DNA from: Acidobacteriota bacterium
GTDB taxonomy: Bacteria > Acidobacteriota > Blastocatellia > Pyrinomonadales > Pyrinomonadaceae
Direction: 5' to 3'
Assembly: GCA_016700175.1 (NCBI GenBank)
Contig: CP065003.1
Location: forward strand, 3,048,001-3,112,000
Length of the DNA: 64,000 bases
Made by a program: the position numbers and the translations under genes. A model generated the notes under the pieces. That model saw only the letters and a list, made by a program, of their open reading frames with translations, was not told where the DNA came from and did no database searches. Shown one piece after another: positions 51,669-62,260 of the stretch. The stretch's first letter is position 1. Every line of letters begins with the position of its first letter.

Positions 51669-52919
51669 ATGGTCAGATTCATACATTGCTCCGATCTCCA
51701 CCTCGACACACCTTTCAAAGGCCTGTCGAGGATAGATCCCGATCTTGCCGCGAAGCAGCGCAAAGCGACTTCCGAAAGCTTTGAGCGGATAGTAGGCCTG
51801 TGCATAGAGCGCGAGGTCGACTTCCTTATCATCGCCGGAGACGTCTACGACAGCGCAAACCGCTCCGTCTCCACCCAGATCAAGTTCGCGAAACAGCTCG
51901 GCAGGCTGAACGATATCGGTATGCCCGTATATCTCGTCTGTGGAAACCACGACCCGCTCTCGGAATGGCTCGACGCGGCAAAGCTCCCTCCGAACGTACA
52001 CCGGTTCAGCTCGAAAGAGATCGAGCGCGTCACATTCGAACGCGAGGGTGAACGTGTCGCCGACATTTACGGGACGAGCTTCGAACAAAAAGTCGTCGAA
52101 GAAAATCTTGCCGCGAAATACGAACTCCCCGCCGACCGCGCACCGGTAAACATCGCCGTGCTCCACGGCACGGTCGGCTCTCCCGGATCGCATGCGGTTT
52201 ACGCGCAGTTTTCGGTCGACGATGTAGCTGCGAAAGGCTTCGACTACTGGGCGCTCGGTCATATACATAAACGCCACAACGTTCGCGAGGCACATCCTGC
52301 GATCGTCTATCCCGGCAACCCGCAGGGGCGCGACTTCGGCGAGACCGGCGCGAAAGGCTGCGTGCTTGTCGAGATAGAACCCGGAAAGTCACCATCCATC
52401 GAGTTCATCCAGACCCAGACGATCAGGTTTGAGGATGTCGAGATCGACATCACCGGCGGGGATGACCTCAACCGCCTGGATTCTCTGATCGAAGACGCCG
52501 CGGAACAGGTGGACGGACACGACTCGGACTGCGGATACGTTTACCGGATCACCCTTCGCGGCCGGACATCCCTGCATCACCATCTTTCCGACACGGAAGA
52601 GATCGACGGGCTTGTCGAACAGCTCAATGAAGGCGGAGGAACGGACATCATCGACAGGATCGAGATTAGGACAGTCCCCGACCTGGACCTTGACGCGATC
52701 CGCGCCGGCAACGATTTTCCCGCCACAGTTTTGAGGCTTGCGGATTCGTACGGGACTGACGAGGAAAGGCTGAAGGGACTCTTCGACGCAGTTGATGAGG
52801 ACTTCAAGTCGGCCGCCGCGAAACGGCTGATGGGCGATCTTCCCGAGGATCGAATGGCCGGCATCCTGAATGAGGCGGCGATGGACCTTCTGACTAAGCT
52901 TGTGGAGGACGCCGAATGA
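51669..52919 (+). CDS. yhaO: YhaO/SbcD-like metallophosphoesterase nuclease subunit, copy 2
   Basis: The 416-residue paralogue of 43662-44924 has SDLHLDTPFKGL, AGDVYDSANRSV, CGNHDPLSEWL, LHGTVG, GHIHKRHNV and YPGNPQGRDFGETG. All metal ligands are retained. Divergence is spread through the C-terminal region, so both copies look functional. It overlaps the next gene by 4 bases. Codon use and composition match copy 1, pointing to old duplication within this lineage rather than recent import. Confidence 0.9.
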   Translation: MVRFIHCSDLHLDTPFKGLSRIDPDLAAKQRKATSESFERIVGLCIEREVDFLIIAGDVYDSANRSVSTQIKFAKQLGRLNDIGMPVYLVCGNHDPLSEWLDAAKLPPNVHRFSSKEIERVTFEREGERVADIYGTSFEQKVVEENLAAKYELPADRAPVNIAVLHGTVGSPGSHAVYAQFSVDDVAAKGFDYWALGHIHKRHNVREAHPAIVYPGNPQGRDFGETGAKGCVLVEIEPGKSPSIEFIQTQTIRFEDVEIDITGGDDLNRLDSLIEDAAEQVDGHDSDCGYVYRITLRGRTSLHHHLSDTEEIDGLVEQLNEGGGTDIIDRIEIRTVPDLDLDAIRAGNDFPATVLRLADSYGTDEERLKGLFDAVDEDFKSAAAKRLMGDLPEDRMAGILNEAAMDLLTKLVEDAE

Positions 52920-55576
52920 GAATACGCGATATTCACATCGACGGCTTCGGCATCTTCGAGGACTTTCATCTGGAGGGCCTTAAGCCCGGGATCAACCTGC
53001 TTGTGGGCGAGAACGAAGCGGGCAAGTCGACGCTGATGAAGTTCCTCAAATACACGCTTTTTGGTTATCCAAGGTCGAAGGACCAGCGGATGGACCCTCT
53101 GCGCGGAGGCAATCACGGCGGCCGGATCGTGGTCGAGGCGAACGGCGGTTCGTATGTCGTCGACCGCAGGCCGGGCGTGAAGGGCGGCCTGATCGAGATA
53201 ACCATCGAGGGCGGCACGGACCCTGCAGATCTGCGAAGCATTGCCGGTACTGCGTCGATGGAGCTGTTCGAGAACGTCTACGCCTTCTCGCTGGCAGAGC
53301 TTGTGGATATGGAATCGCTCAAAGATTCCGGTGTGGAAGACAGAATATTCAGCATTGGGCTCGGTCTCGGCGGCAGATCGATCTCCGGGATCGCGGGCAA
53401 GATCTCGTCACGCGCGGACGAGCTGTATAAAGCAAGCGGAAGCAAGAACAGAGTTGCCGAGATCCTCAAAGAAGTGAAGGAACTCGAAGGACAGATCTCG
53501 GACCTTCAGGCGGGCCACGCGGAATACAAGCGGCTCGCTGGCGAGATCCGCGAGCTTGAAGCCTCGATCAAAGACGAGGAGGAGGTGCTCGGCGTACTCA
53601 GAAAGACCTCCGTCGCGCTGGATCAGCTGATCAGATCCTACGAAAGCTACGCCGCGATCGCCGCGTGCCGGAACGAGCTTGAAAGCCTGCCGGACGAGGC
53701 CGGATTTGCGGAGGATATCGAGGCGAAGCACGACAGGCTTCTGGAGCAGCAAGAGTCCGTCTCTGAAGATCTGCGGGAGCTTCGGGACGGTACCGAGGAC
53801 CGGCGCGGGATCCGAAGGCTCCGAGAGCTGATCGGCGAGATCGTCTGCAATGAGGAACTGCTGTCTCGGAAGGACGGCGTCGAGCATCTCCGCGCCAACG
53901 TCGTCGCTTATGAGCACCGTGTTGAGGACCGGGAGAGCCTCAGGCGAAACGCGACCGCGATTACCTCCGAGATTATACGCGGCATGGAGAAGATCAGCGA
54001 GGCGTGGAACGAAGACGACCTTGCCTCCTTCGCCGAGGAGACCGCGCATCTCGACCGGCTTGAACAATTTGCCGGCAGGTTTGAAGAGGCAAAGGAGAGG
54101 AAACGGGAGATCCGTCTGAAGCAGGAAGCAGACGCCGCGATTCCGGCGCCCTTTCCGATCCGTCCCGTGCTGGTCATCCTCGCCATCGTACTGGCCATCG
54201 CCTCGGCGCCGCTGTTCTATTACGGCATCCTCGCCGCCGCGATCGCCGTCGCCGCCATCGCGGCGGTGGTAATTATCGGGAGTTTCTTTGTCGGAATTGG
54301 GAAAACCGACGAGGAAGCCGAAGACGAGGTCCGGAAGTTCGAGGCGGAGACAGTCGAACCGCTTGAGAGAAAGTACCGTGAGTACCTGATCGCCGAGCTG
54401 AAGCTCTCTCCGGAGTTGAGCCCTGAAAAGGCGAAGGATGCAGTGAAGGAAGCTTCGCGGCTGAAGGATCGCCGCAATGAGCGGGAGACGACCCTGCGGA
54501 CGATCGGCGAACAGTTCGATTCGGATATCGCCGCGTTCGAAGAAGCGGCCCGCGAGTTGGCGGACGTTGCCGGCATCGAGACGCCGGGACCGGCTGACGC
54601 CGCCCGCAGGATTGCTGATGCGTACGACGCGGAAAAGGAGAAGCGTGAACTTCGTGCCGGATACGAACGCGAGCTCGCCGATCTGATTTCGAGGGAGAGG
54701 GGTTCCGTCGCCAGGCTGGCCGAGATCGCCGACGACATCACGGAGCTTTATATGTCGGTGGGCGTCGAGGACGAGGCGGCGTTCCGCGAGCGGATCGCCG
54801 AGGAAGCGCGGGTCAAAGAACTGAAGGCGCGGATAGCCGCCGAGCGGAACGTGATAGGCAGTATCGCAGGCCCGGAACGAGTCGACGAGGTGGTCGAGTC
54901 ACTCGAAGGTCGCGAGAAGGCGGAACTCGACGGCGAAAAGTTCGGCGTCGATACAGCGGTCGAGAATCGGGAGAATGGCCTGAGGGAACTTACTGCCGAA
55001 CTCGGTGCCATGCGGAACCAGAAGAATACGATCGAGGGTGAATCGGATCTGCCCGATCTGCTTGCCGAGAAAGAGGTCCTTGCGAACCGGCTGCGCGCGG
55101 CTTACGAGGAATGGCTTGCGAGAAAGGTCTCCTTGAGACTGTTTGAGGAGGTCCGCGAGGAGTTCGAGCGCGATCGCCAGCCCGCGGTGATCCGGAACAC
55201 GGGGCGGCATTTCGGGGCGATCACGCACGGGCGTTACGAGCGTGTGAGCGTTGCGCTCGAGGACAAGGCGGTGGCAGTTTTCGACGGCACGGGCAGGTCA
55301 AAGTCGATCGACGAGCTGAGCCGCGGCACTAAGGAGCAGTTGCTGATCAGCCTCAGGCTCGGGTTCATCGAGGAGTACGAACGCGAGTCGGAGCCGCTTC
55401 CTGTGATAGTGGACGACGTTTTCGTGAACTTCGACGACGGTCGCGCGGCGGAGGCGGCGAGCGTCTTCTGGGACTTCGCGAACGGATCTCGCCAGATCCT
55501 GATATTCACCTGCCACCCAAGGACGAGGGACTTCTTCGGGGAGAGGGAGGTGAACGAAGTTAGTCTGATGGGTTGA
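52916..55576 (+). CDS. yhaN: YhaN/SbcC-like coiled-coil ATPase, copy 2
   Basis: The 886-residue ATPase has Walker A in GENEAGKSTLMKF, signature LSRGTKEQLLISLRLGF, Walker B VIVDDVFVNFDD and H-loop IFTCHPRT. The D-loop and H-loop are separated by only about 18 residues, the ancestral spacing. The central coiled coil again includes two consecutive hydrophobic helices (about 415-465, VLVILAIVLAIASAPLFYY and a second), as in copy 1. It pairs with the preceding phosphoesterase. After its stop the composition becomes AT-rich. Confidence 0.9.
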   Translation: MRIRDIHIDGFGIFEDFHLEGLKPGINLLVGENEAGKSTLMKFLKYTLFGYPRSKDQRMDPLRGGNHGGRIVVEANGGSYVVDRRPGVKGGLIEITIEGGTDPADLRSIAGTASMELFENVYAFSLAELVDMESLKDSGVEDRIFSIGLGLGGRSISGIAGKISSRADELYKASGSKNRVAEILKEVKELEGQISDLQAGHAEYKRLAGEIRELEASIKDEEEVLGVLRKTSVALDQLIRSYESYAAIAACRNELESLPDEAGFAEDIEAKHDRLLEQQESVSEDLRELRDGTEDRRGIRRLRELIGEIVCNEELLSRKDGVEHLRANVVAYEHRVEDRESLRRNATAITSEIIRGMEKISEAWNEDDLASFAEETAHLDRLEQFAGRFEEAKERKREIRLKQEADAAIPAPFPIRPVLVILAIVLAIASAPLFYYGILAAAIAVAAIAAVVIIGSFFVGIGKTDEEAEDEVRKFEAETVEPLERKYREYLIAELKLSPELSPEKAKDAVKEASRLKDRRNERETTLRTIGEQFDSDIAAFEEAARELADVAGIETPGPADAARRIADAYDAEKEKRELRAGYERELADLISRERGSVARLAEIADDITELYMSVGVEDEAAFRERIAEEARVKELKARIAAERNVIGSIAGPERVDEVVESLEGREKAELDGEKFGVDTAVENRENGLRELTAELGAMRNQKNTIEGESDLPDLLAEKEVLANRLRAAYEEWLARKVSLRLFEEVREEFERDRQPAVIRNTGRHFGAITHGRYERVSVALEDKAVAVFDGTGRSKSIDELSRGTKEQLLISLRLGFIEEYERESEPLPVIVDDVFVNFDDGRAAEAASVFWDFANGSRQILIFTCHPRTRDFFGEREVNEVSLMG

Positions 55577-55636
55577 CGGTGAGTTTTCGATTAATTATTA
55601 GAATTTGATTGGTTTAGGGACTGGAGTCAAAAAATC

Positions 55637-58600
55637 ATGAATGGCAATCAGGGTGGAGGTTCAGCTAGGAACTCTCTCAACAAGTTGAGAAAGAAGCTTC
55701 TCGATCTTACCGCCAGGAATTCACTAATTAACTTTAGACATACTAAGGGTAGGAGCCTTCGCGTTATCGATGAGCTGCCTAATCAACTAGTCAGCTCACT
55801 GCTCGATGAGAATGAAATGCGCTTTGAGCCTATTCCCGAGCCAAGAAAGGATCAGTTGATCAAACATGGTTATCTCAAACTTGATGGCGACACGGGTGAG
55901 TACAAGCGAGTGAAGAAATCGCCGAATGCAACCCAATGGGGAAAAATACTCGGGTTCTCAACTGATTATGAAGTGCCTCGGGAGGATGAACAGGGAAACC
56001 ACAGAAAGCATTTAGACAATGCCATACAGACCCTCTTATACCCAAACGAATTAGAAACCAGATTGAAGACCCTCCACCGTAATTCGGAGTCGGCAATTCA
56101 AGAAACCGGGGCGAATATCCTCTATATAGCATTCGGTTTTCTTGAGTGGTTTGAGAAAGAAGTACCACAACCTAGACTGGCCCCGCTCTATCTGGTTCCT
56201 GTCAGATTAAACAAAGGGCGCCTAAACAATCGAACTAAAACATACGAATACACGCTGCAGTACTCGGGAGAAGACATAGTTGAAAACTTATCTCTACGCG
56301 AGAAACTCCGAGAAGACTTCCGTCTTGAGTTGCCAGAATTATCAGCAGACCTCGAGCCTGAGCAGTATTTTGATGAGTTGGCGAGGAGACTGAGGGGCAA
56401 TAAGCCTTCGTGGAGTGTACGAAGGAACATTTCATTGGCACTTCTCGATTTCAGCAAGTTGTTGATGTACTTGGACCTTGATGATAGCCGATGGCCGGAC
56501 GAGAATCGCTTACTGGATCACGAATTGGTTAAGACTTTTCTCGAGGGTCTTGATTCGGAAGAAGATAAACAAACACGAAGTTCAGCAGGCAAGAAAACGG
56601 AGTGGCCGATTGACGAAATCGATCAAGTCCACGATAGGTATCCCCTGATCGATGATGCGGATAGCTCTCAGCACAGCGCTCTAATTGATGCAATTGACGG
56701 TCAGAATCTTGTGATTGAGGGACCGCCAGGGACGGGAAAGTCGCAGACGATTACGAATCTTATTGCTGCTGCGATGGCAAGGGGAAATCGGGTACTGTTT
56801 GTAGCTGAAAAGCTAGCAGCGCTGGAGGTTGTTTATCGTAGGCTCGAATCGGCAGGACTGGGAGAATTCTGCCTTGAACTTCATAGCCACAAGTCCCGGA
56901 AGAAGACGGTCATTGAAGAAATCGATAAAAGGCTAAGAAGGCATGGTCGGCTAAAACACCCGGAATCCCTGAACTTAGAACTAGCTGAATCTGAAAATCT
57001 CAAGGATGCTTTGAAGGCTCATGTAGAACGTGTGAATCGGACCTGGAAGTCTACCGGGCGGACTGTTCATGAAATTTTGATGGCTGCAACACACTACCGG
57101 AGAGATTTCTCGAATCCAAGTCTGTATCATCCAACCGGATACAACGGTGACAATTTCGATCCTTCTGTAAATCGTCGTCTTCAAGAACAAATCTCTGTGT
57201 TTCTTCAGACCTATTCCGCCACGAAAGCTCAGGTAATCGATAGCGGGAGTATCCTGGCTCATCCGTGGAGCGGAGTAACCAATACTCGAATACAGGGATT
57301 TGATACGGCCCCAATCCTGTCTTCCCTATCTCAGTGGCAGGACAGTCTCGAACAACTTGATCATGTCCTCAAACAGATTGAGAGTACCATTAACGGTGGG
57401 CAGCGAGAATTTACATCCTTAACGGCTGCTCAAAACCTTCTAGGAGACCTCTCGAGTATCGGCGAGAGAACTGGCAAGGAGTATCTTTTCGTCTTGGGAA
57501 GACTTAGGGGTGGTTCGCTCGAAACCTCAAAGAATTATGCTCAGTCCTATTCAACAATTCAGCACGATTTCAAGTTACTTCTTGCACAGATAAGACCGGA
57601 GGTACTCAGCGACCTAGACCGTTCAAGTCAACTCTCACGAGGTAGCCGGGCATTGAGGGAGTTGGTTTCAGAGACTGTCACATTAGAGAAGTTATTATCA
57701 GCCAGAGAGGAGCTTGAGAGACTTTGTAGCGAACTTGAAAGAGTTCGAGATTCGCTTTCCCGTCTTTCTCCCTTGATCAGTCAAGAAGCGGCTCGGCTGC
57801 TGTCACCTACTTTGCGCGGACAAGATGAGTTCAGCCGAATTCTAAGATTGTCGTCAGAGTTAGGGCCTGAGGATTGGAGCTCTAGGGACAGCCGTTTTGA
57901 CAATGAGGAACTGGATACAATCCTCCCGAAACTAAGATCTGAACTTGAATCACTCCACAAATTACACTCACGGCTACAGATGACTTTTCACATCGAGAAG
58001 CTTCCGTCTGAGACAGAATTGATTCGCATTAGACTGACTTTGGAAGATGCCGGCTTCTTCCGGTGGTTTAGTAAGGAATGGCGTGCTGCGAGAAAGAAGT
58101 TGTTTGGTCTACGGATCTCAAAGAAGATCAAGTTAAACGAGCTACGGTCTGAATTGCTTATTGGGTCAGAATACATGGCCCGGTATAAAAGTCTAAAGGA
58201 GAACTCAGGGTATAAGGATGCACTTGGTGATCTTCTTAATGGGCTCGACACCGATATCGCGAGACTTGAAAGAGTTCGCCAATGGTACCGAAATGTGAGA
58301 GCAGAGTTTGGTGTTGGTTTCGGCGAACGCGTTTTTCTTGGTGACGCTCTACTAAAACTTACAAACGAAACCCTACGAGGCCTTAAGTCGCTCAACGATC
58401 AGGGGACGATTGAAAGAGTTGAGTGGATCAAGAACACTTTGTCCAATTTGAAGGGGGTCCTTCTTCCACTTGGAGAGATAGACGAAGAAACGGGACTTGT
58501 TGGTGATAATGGAAGCGTCTCAAAACTTCAACGTGAATTGAGTGACACGATGGCGGCTTGTGGAACGGTTGCCTTGCGAGATTCTATTTCTGTAGTGCAG

Positions 58601-61084
58601 CTTACCGAAGCAATTGAGGCGATGTCTGAGTTAAAAGGAAAGGTCGATGGCTGGAAGTCAAGCTCGTTCGATCAAGATGTTTTTGGTGGGGTACTTGACC
58701 TGCAAATCGGACCTACAGCTGATTCTTCAGATAACCTAGAACGCCTGCGTGATACAAATGAATTTGCGTCGAGGCTGGAGACACGGCTTGGAAGTCAGTC
58801 AGTAAGGGACTATGTATACGTTGAAAATCCCGAGGATAGAATACGTAGATTGGAGACCTTCATACCAGATTTAAGGAGAGCGCTTGATGATCAGGAAAAT
58901 GCCTACAGGAATTTCGCCAAAACTGTCGATTTAGATCCAGAAGCTTGGTTCAATGTCTCAGGAGATGATATCGATCAACTGCTGGGGCGTAATGAACGGG
59001 CGCTGAAGAATGGAGATCTACTTGGACAGTGGATTGGCTTTATGAGGACAAAGAAAGATCTTTCAAAAGCCGGATTAGCAACTCTGGTCAAACTCCTGGT
59101 CAACTCTCAGTTGGGAGAACGTAGATTTCTTGATGCTTACTTAGCTGGAGTCTATGATCTGTTGTCGCGAGAGATTCTGAGTGAGGAACCGGAACTCGAG
59201 AACTTCTCTGGACTAAAGCAGAACACTCTGAGGGAAGAGTTTTCAAAGATCGACCATAAGCTCAAAGAGCTACAGAGAAAGAAGATTGCGTGGAGAATTG
59301 ACCAGAATCAGGTAGTGCAAGGAAATCGCGGTGCCCGCGTAAGTGAACACACCGAGAGATTTCTTCTAGAACATGAATGCAATAAGAAGACGAGACACAT
59401 ACCTATACGACAATTATTGCTCAGAGCCTCAAGTGCCCTTACCGCACTCAAGCCATGTTTCATGATGGGACCTATGTCGGTCGCACATTATCTAGCGCCA
59501 GGCCGGATTCAGTTTGATCTTGTTGTGATGGATGAGGCCTCGCAGATAAAGCCTCAAGACGCGCTCGGAGCCGTTGCACGAGGAGGACGTCTGGTTGTCG
59601 TTGGCGATCCCAAGCAGTTACCGCCTACCAGTTTCTTTGAGCGGACAATCAAAGAAGAAGAAGAAGATCCGACTGCACTTGAGGAATCTGAGAGTATCCT
59701 CGACGCTACGATTCCGATCTTTCCAAGAAGAACACTTCGTTGGCATTATCGATCAAGACACGAGAGTCTGATCGCCTTTTCTAACCATCATTTCTACGAG
59801 CGAGATCTTGTTCTGTTCCCCTCCCCTCACAAAGCGACGGGCCGTTACGGAGTAAGATATACAAGAGTCCCTGGCGGCTATTTTGTAAGCGGTAGGAACA
59901 CCAAGGAAGCTCAGGTTATCGCGGAGGCAGTAAGGGAACATTTCAAATCCGCTCCGAATGAGTCTTTAGGTGTTGTCGCGATGAACATCGAGCAACGCGC
60001 TCATATTGAAGACGCTATAGAAGCTCTAGCTAAAGAAGATCCTGCTTTCTATTCCAAGTTGCAGGAGGATAAGAGTCGCGAAGAGCCGATGTTCATCAAG
60101 AATCTAGAGAATGTGCAGGGCGATGAAAGAGATGTCATTTATATCTCAATGACGTATGGTCCGCGGGAGCTGGGAGGTAGGGTTAGCCAAAACTTCGGGC
60201 CAATTAATTCTGACTCAGGGTGGCGAAGGCTAAACGTTCTATTCACAAGGTCAAAACTTCGGATGCACGTCTTTAGTTCGATGGGTAGCGGAGACGTAGA
60301 ACTATCCGAGAACTCCAGTGGTGGAGTAAGGGCTCTAAAAGAATTCCTAGCGTATTGTAATTCGACCCACAACCTCGAAAATGAAATTCTGGAGCATTCT
60401 AGTCCTGACACAGCTGCTAGCCTGGCCATTAGGACCATGCTAAATGATGCGGGCTATCAATGTGATACTAACGTTGGCGTGGCTGGGCATTTCATCGATA
60501 TCGCTGTAAAGGATCCCGGCCAAGAAGGAATGTACTTACTGGGGATAGAATTTGATGGGAGAAACTACATCTCTGCAAAATCAGTTCGGGATCGTGACCG
60601 CTTGCGAAGTGAGGTATTGCGCCGTCTTGATTGGGACCTACATAGAATTTGGTCGGTCGACTGGTACAGAAATCCCCGAGTGGAGTTCAATTCAGTCCTT
60701 CATAAACTACAAACAATTGTTGGTCAGAACGAAGGAGGAGAACACGAGGACGATCTATCCGAACTCAACCGCATTGGAGAGGTGATAAGTGAGTCCCGCC
60801 GAATTTCACCCGTTTTGGCTCGGATCATGTCTGAGAGAAACTCGCTCACAGAGAAGCTCATTCGATTTAACGAGCTTTTCGTTGAAGAAGAATCCGCCAA
60901 TATCCCGCAAAACAAACGGATCTTGCGACCTTCAATGATAGAGGCCTTCGACGAATATCGACCTTCCAGTAAGTCTGAGTATTTTGAGAGGATTCCTCTT
61001 TATTTAAGGGAGGGGACTGAGGCTAGTCAGTATGTCTTCTTAGAAGACATACTTGAAATCGTTGGCACCAGCACCGAAACTTGA
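55637..61084 (+). CDS. Hhe-like DUF4011 helicase with C-terminal Vsr-type nuclease
   Basis: The 1815-residue protein starts with DUF4011 (LRKKLLDLTARNSLINFRHT, about 17-36). SF1 Walker A is GPPGTGKSQT (about 361-370), followed by a 900-residue helical insertion, Walker B in VVMDEASQIKP (about 1295-1305), GDPKQLPP, NVQGDERDVIYISMTYG and NVLFTRSK. A Vsr/REase-MTES-type nuclease lies at about 1595-1680 (TNVGVAGHFIDIAV, GIEFDG, RDRDRLRSEVL, RIWSVDWYRNP). The DUF3320 domain usual at the end of this architecture is not apparent. The family includes the antiphage protein Hhe. The gene is much more AT-rich than the DNA to its left, suggesting acquisition. Confidence 0.85.
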   Translation: MNGNQGGGSARNSLNKLRKKLLDLTARNSLINFRHTKGRSLRVIDELPNQLVSSLLDENEMRFEPIPEPRKDQLIKHGYLKLDGDTGEYKRVKKSPNATQWGKILGFSTDYEVPREDEQGNHRKHLDNAIQTLLYPNELETRLKTLHRNSESAIQETGANILYIAFGFLEWFEKEVPQPRLAPLYLVPVRLNKGRLNNRTKTYEYTLQYSGEDIVENLSLREKLREDFRLELPELSADLEPEQYFDELARRLRGNKPSWSVRRNISLALLDFSKLLMYLDLDDSRWPDENRLLDHELVKTFLEGLDSEEDKQTRSSAGKKTEWPIDEIDQVHDRYPLIDDADSSQHSALIDAIDGQNLVIEGPPGTGKSQTITNLIAAAMARGNRVLFVAEKLAALEVVYRRLESAGLGEFCLELHSHKSRKKTVIEEIDKRLRRHGRLKHPESLNLELAESENLKDALKAHVERVNRTWKSTGRTVHEILMAATHYRRDFSNPSLYHPTGYNGDNFDPSVNRRLQEQISVFLQTYSATKAQVIDSGSILAHPWSGVTNTRIQGFDTAPILSSLSQWQDSLEQLDHVLKQIESTINGGQREFTSLTAAQNLLGDLSSIGERTGKEYLFVLGRLRGGSLETSKNYAQSYSTIQHDFKLLLAQIRPEVLSDLDRSSQLSRGSRALRELVSETVTLEKLLSAREELERLCSELERVRDSLSRLSPLISQEAARLLSPTLRGQDEFSRILRLSSELGPEDWSSRDSRFDNEELDTILPKLRSELESLHKLHSRLQMTFHIEKLPSETELIRIRLTLEDAGFFRWFSKEWRAARKKLFGLRISKKIKLNELRSELLIGSEYMARYKSLKENSGYKDALGDLLNGLDTDIARLERVRQWYRNVRAEFGVGFGERVFLGDALLKLTNETLRGLKSLNDQGTIERVEWIKNTLSNLKGVLLPLGEIDEETGLVGDNGSVSKLQRELSDTMAACGTVALRDSISVVQLTEAIEAMSELKGKVDGWKSSSFDQDVFGGVLDLQIGPTADSSDNLERLRDTNEFASRLETRLGSQSVRDYVYVENPEDRIRRLETFIPDLRRALDDQENAYRNFAKTVDLDPEAWFNVSGDDIDQLLGRNERALKNGDLLGQWIGFMRTKKDLSKAGLATLVKLLVNSQLGERRFLDAYLAGVYDLLSREILSEEPELENFSGLKQNTLREEFSKIDHKLKELQRKKIAWRIDQNQVVQGNRGARVSEHTERFLLEHECNKKTRHIPIRQLLLRASSALTALKPCFMMGPMSVAHYLAPGRIQFDLVVMDEASQIKPQDALGAVARGGRLVVVGDPKQLPPTSFFERTIKEEEEDPTALEESESILDATIPIFPRRTLRWHYRSRHESLIAFSNHHFYERDLVLFPSPHKATGRYGVRYTRVPGGYFVSGRNTKEAQVIAEAVREHFKSAPNESLGVVAMNIEQRAHIEDAIEALAKEDPAFYSKLQEDKSREEPMFIKNLENVQGDERDVIYISMTYGPRELGGRVSQNFGPINSDSGWRRLNVLFTRSKLRMHVFSSMGSGDVELSENSSGGVRALKEFLAYCNSTHNLENEILEHSSPDTAASLAIRTMLNDAGYQCDTNVGVAGHFIDIAVKDPGQEGMYLLGIEFDGRNYISAKSVRDRDRLRSEVLRRLDWDLHRIWSVDWYRNPRVEFNSVLHKLQTIVGQNEGGEHEDDLSELNRIGEVISESRRISPVLARIMSERNSLTEKLIRFNELFVEEESANIPQNKRILRPSMIEAFDEYRPSSKSEYFERIPLYLREGTEASQYVFLEDILEIVGTSTET

Positions 61085-61178
61085 CGTGATGCCAGAGTTT
61101 CGAATGCTAGCAAGGGGTCTCCTGGGTCAATCTCAGGGGCCCTGGGGCCCAAAGATTAATAGGTACGAGAACCAGTAA

Positions 61179-62255
61179 TTGGTTCGAAAAGGTCGAAACT
61201 TGTGCAATAAACCAAAACCTGAAGAGCAGATCCGTTTTTTGCAGAATCTCCAGAGACTGCTAAACGAGGGCCAGTTCACTGCGTCGTACAAATTCGCGCT
61301 GCTGATGGCGATCGCGGATGTGTGCGTGGAGCGGGGTTCGGCGGCGGACGAATGGCTCGAGATATCTTCCCGAGAGCTTGCCGAGAAATTCATCTTCCAC
61401 TACTGGAACCAGGCCGCGCCTTACGGGGGCATCGTCCTTCTGCAAAACAATAACAATCAAGCGGCGGTGATATCAACGCTCGAGACGGCGCGAAGGCAAT
61501 TCGGAACGCTCGGTAACCTACGCTCGAGTTCTCGCGCATGGCGAAGTGTCGTCTCGAAAGTGGCGGGCACCGTCAAGGAACAGCCCCTATGGAAACTCCA
61601 GCGCGTCGGCGGCGAGGTGCTCGACTTTCTTTATCCTCATGAAGACGAAGGCAGCGTCATCCGGCTTCGTCCTGGCATCGCATACTGCTTCCGGACCTTT
61701 TATCCGCTGATCAAGGACCTCGTAGAGGGCCACTGGCTGATGTTCGTCCGACAACATCGCGTTAACCAACAGGTCCTCGGGCGGCACGGCGATTTGCGCG
61801 ATTTCCTCTTCGGATCCAATAGGCAATCGCTGAAAAAATTCCAACCTGTGCTTCTAGACATTCAGGAAAGTCGTTGCTTCTATTGCGACAGGAGATTCGG
61901 ACGCGTGATCGAGGTCGACCATTTTATTCCGTGGTCGATGTATAGCTACGACCTCGGGCATAACTTCGTCCTGTCGTGCAAGAGTTGCAATGGGGACAAG
62001 TCAGCGAGGCTGGCATCTGCGGCGCATCTCCGACGATGGGTCGACAGGAACATTGACAAGGGCGACGCGTTCACCGAAAAAATGAAGGAACTGGATCTGC
62101 TCTTCGATCTGGACACGACTTTGCGGGTCGCGGAGTTCGCCTATGGCTTTGCTGAATCAACCAACGCGCAAACTTGGGTGGCGCGCAGAAACAAACTCGA
62201 ACCTCTTAAGCCTGGCTGGAGAAAGCTAATCGAACCAAGCCTAAGTGAATTGTAG
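61179..62255 (+). CDS. HNH endonuclease
   Basis: The 358-residue protein has an N-terminal helical region (EEQIRFLQNLQRLLNEGQF, YKFALLMAIADVCVERG). The HNH nuclease lies at about 225-280: CFYCDRRFGRVIEVDHFIPWS, then LGHNFVLSCKSCNGDKS, with paired CxxC zinc sites and the D-H...N...H-like catalytic core. The start is uncertain: TTG 61179, or a codon near 61200. It is more GC-rich than the helicase gene before it. It lies on the same strand 94 bases after that gene, and with it resembles a defence cassette; a joint role is inference. Confidence 0.82.
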   Translation: MVRKGRNLCNKPKPEEQIRFLQNLQRLLNEGQFTASYKFALLMAIADVCVERGSAADEWLEISSRELAEKFIFHYWNQAAPYGGIVLLQNNNNQAAVISTLETARRQFGTLGNLRSSSRAWRSVVSKVAGTVKEQPLWKLQRVGGEVLDFLYPHEDEGSVIRLRPGIAYCFRTFYPLIKDLVEGHWLMFVRQHRVNQQVLGRHGDLRDFLFGSNRQSLKKFQPVLLDIQESRCFYCDRRFGRVIEVDHFIPWSMYSYDLGHNFVLSCKSCNGDKSARLASAAHLRRWVDRNIDKGDAFTEKMKELDLLFDLDTTLRVAEFAYGFAESTNAQTWVARRNKLEPLKPGWRKLIEPSLSEL

Positions 62256-62260
62256 GAAAG

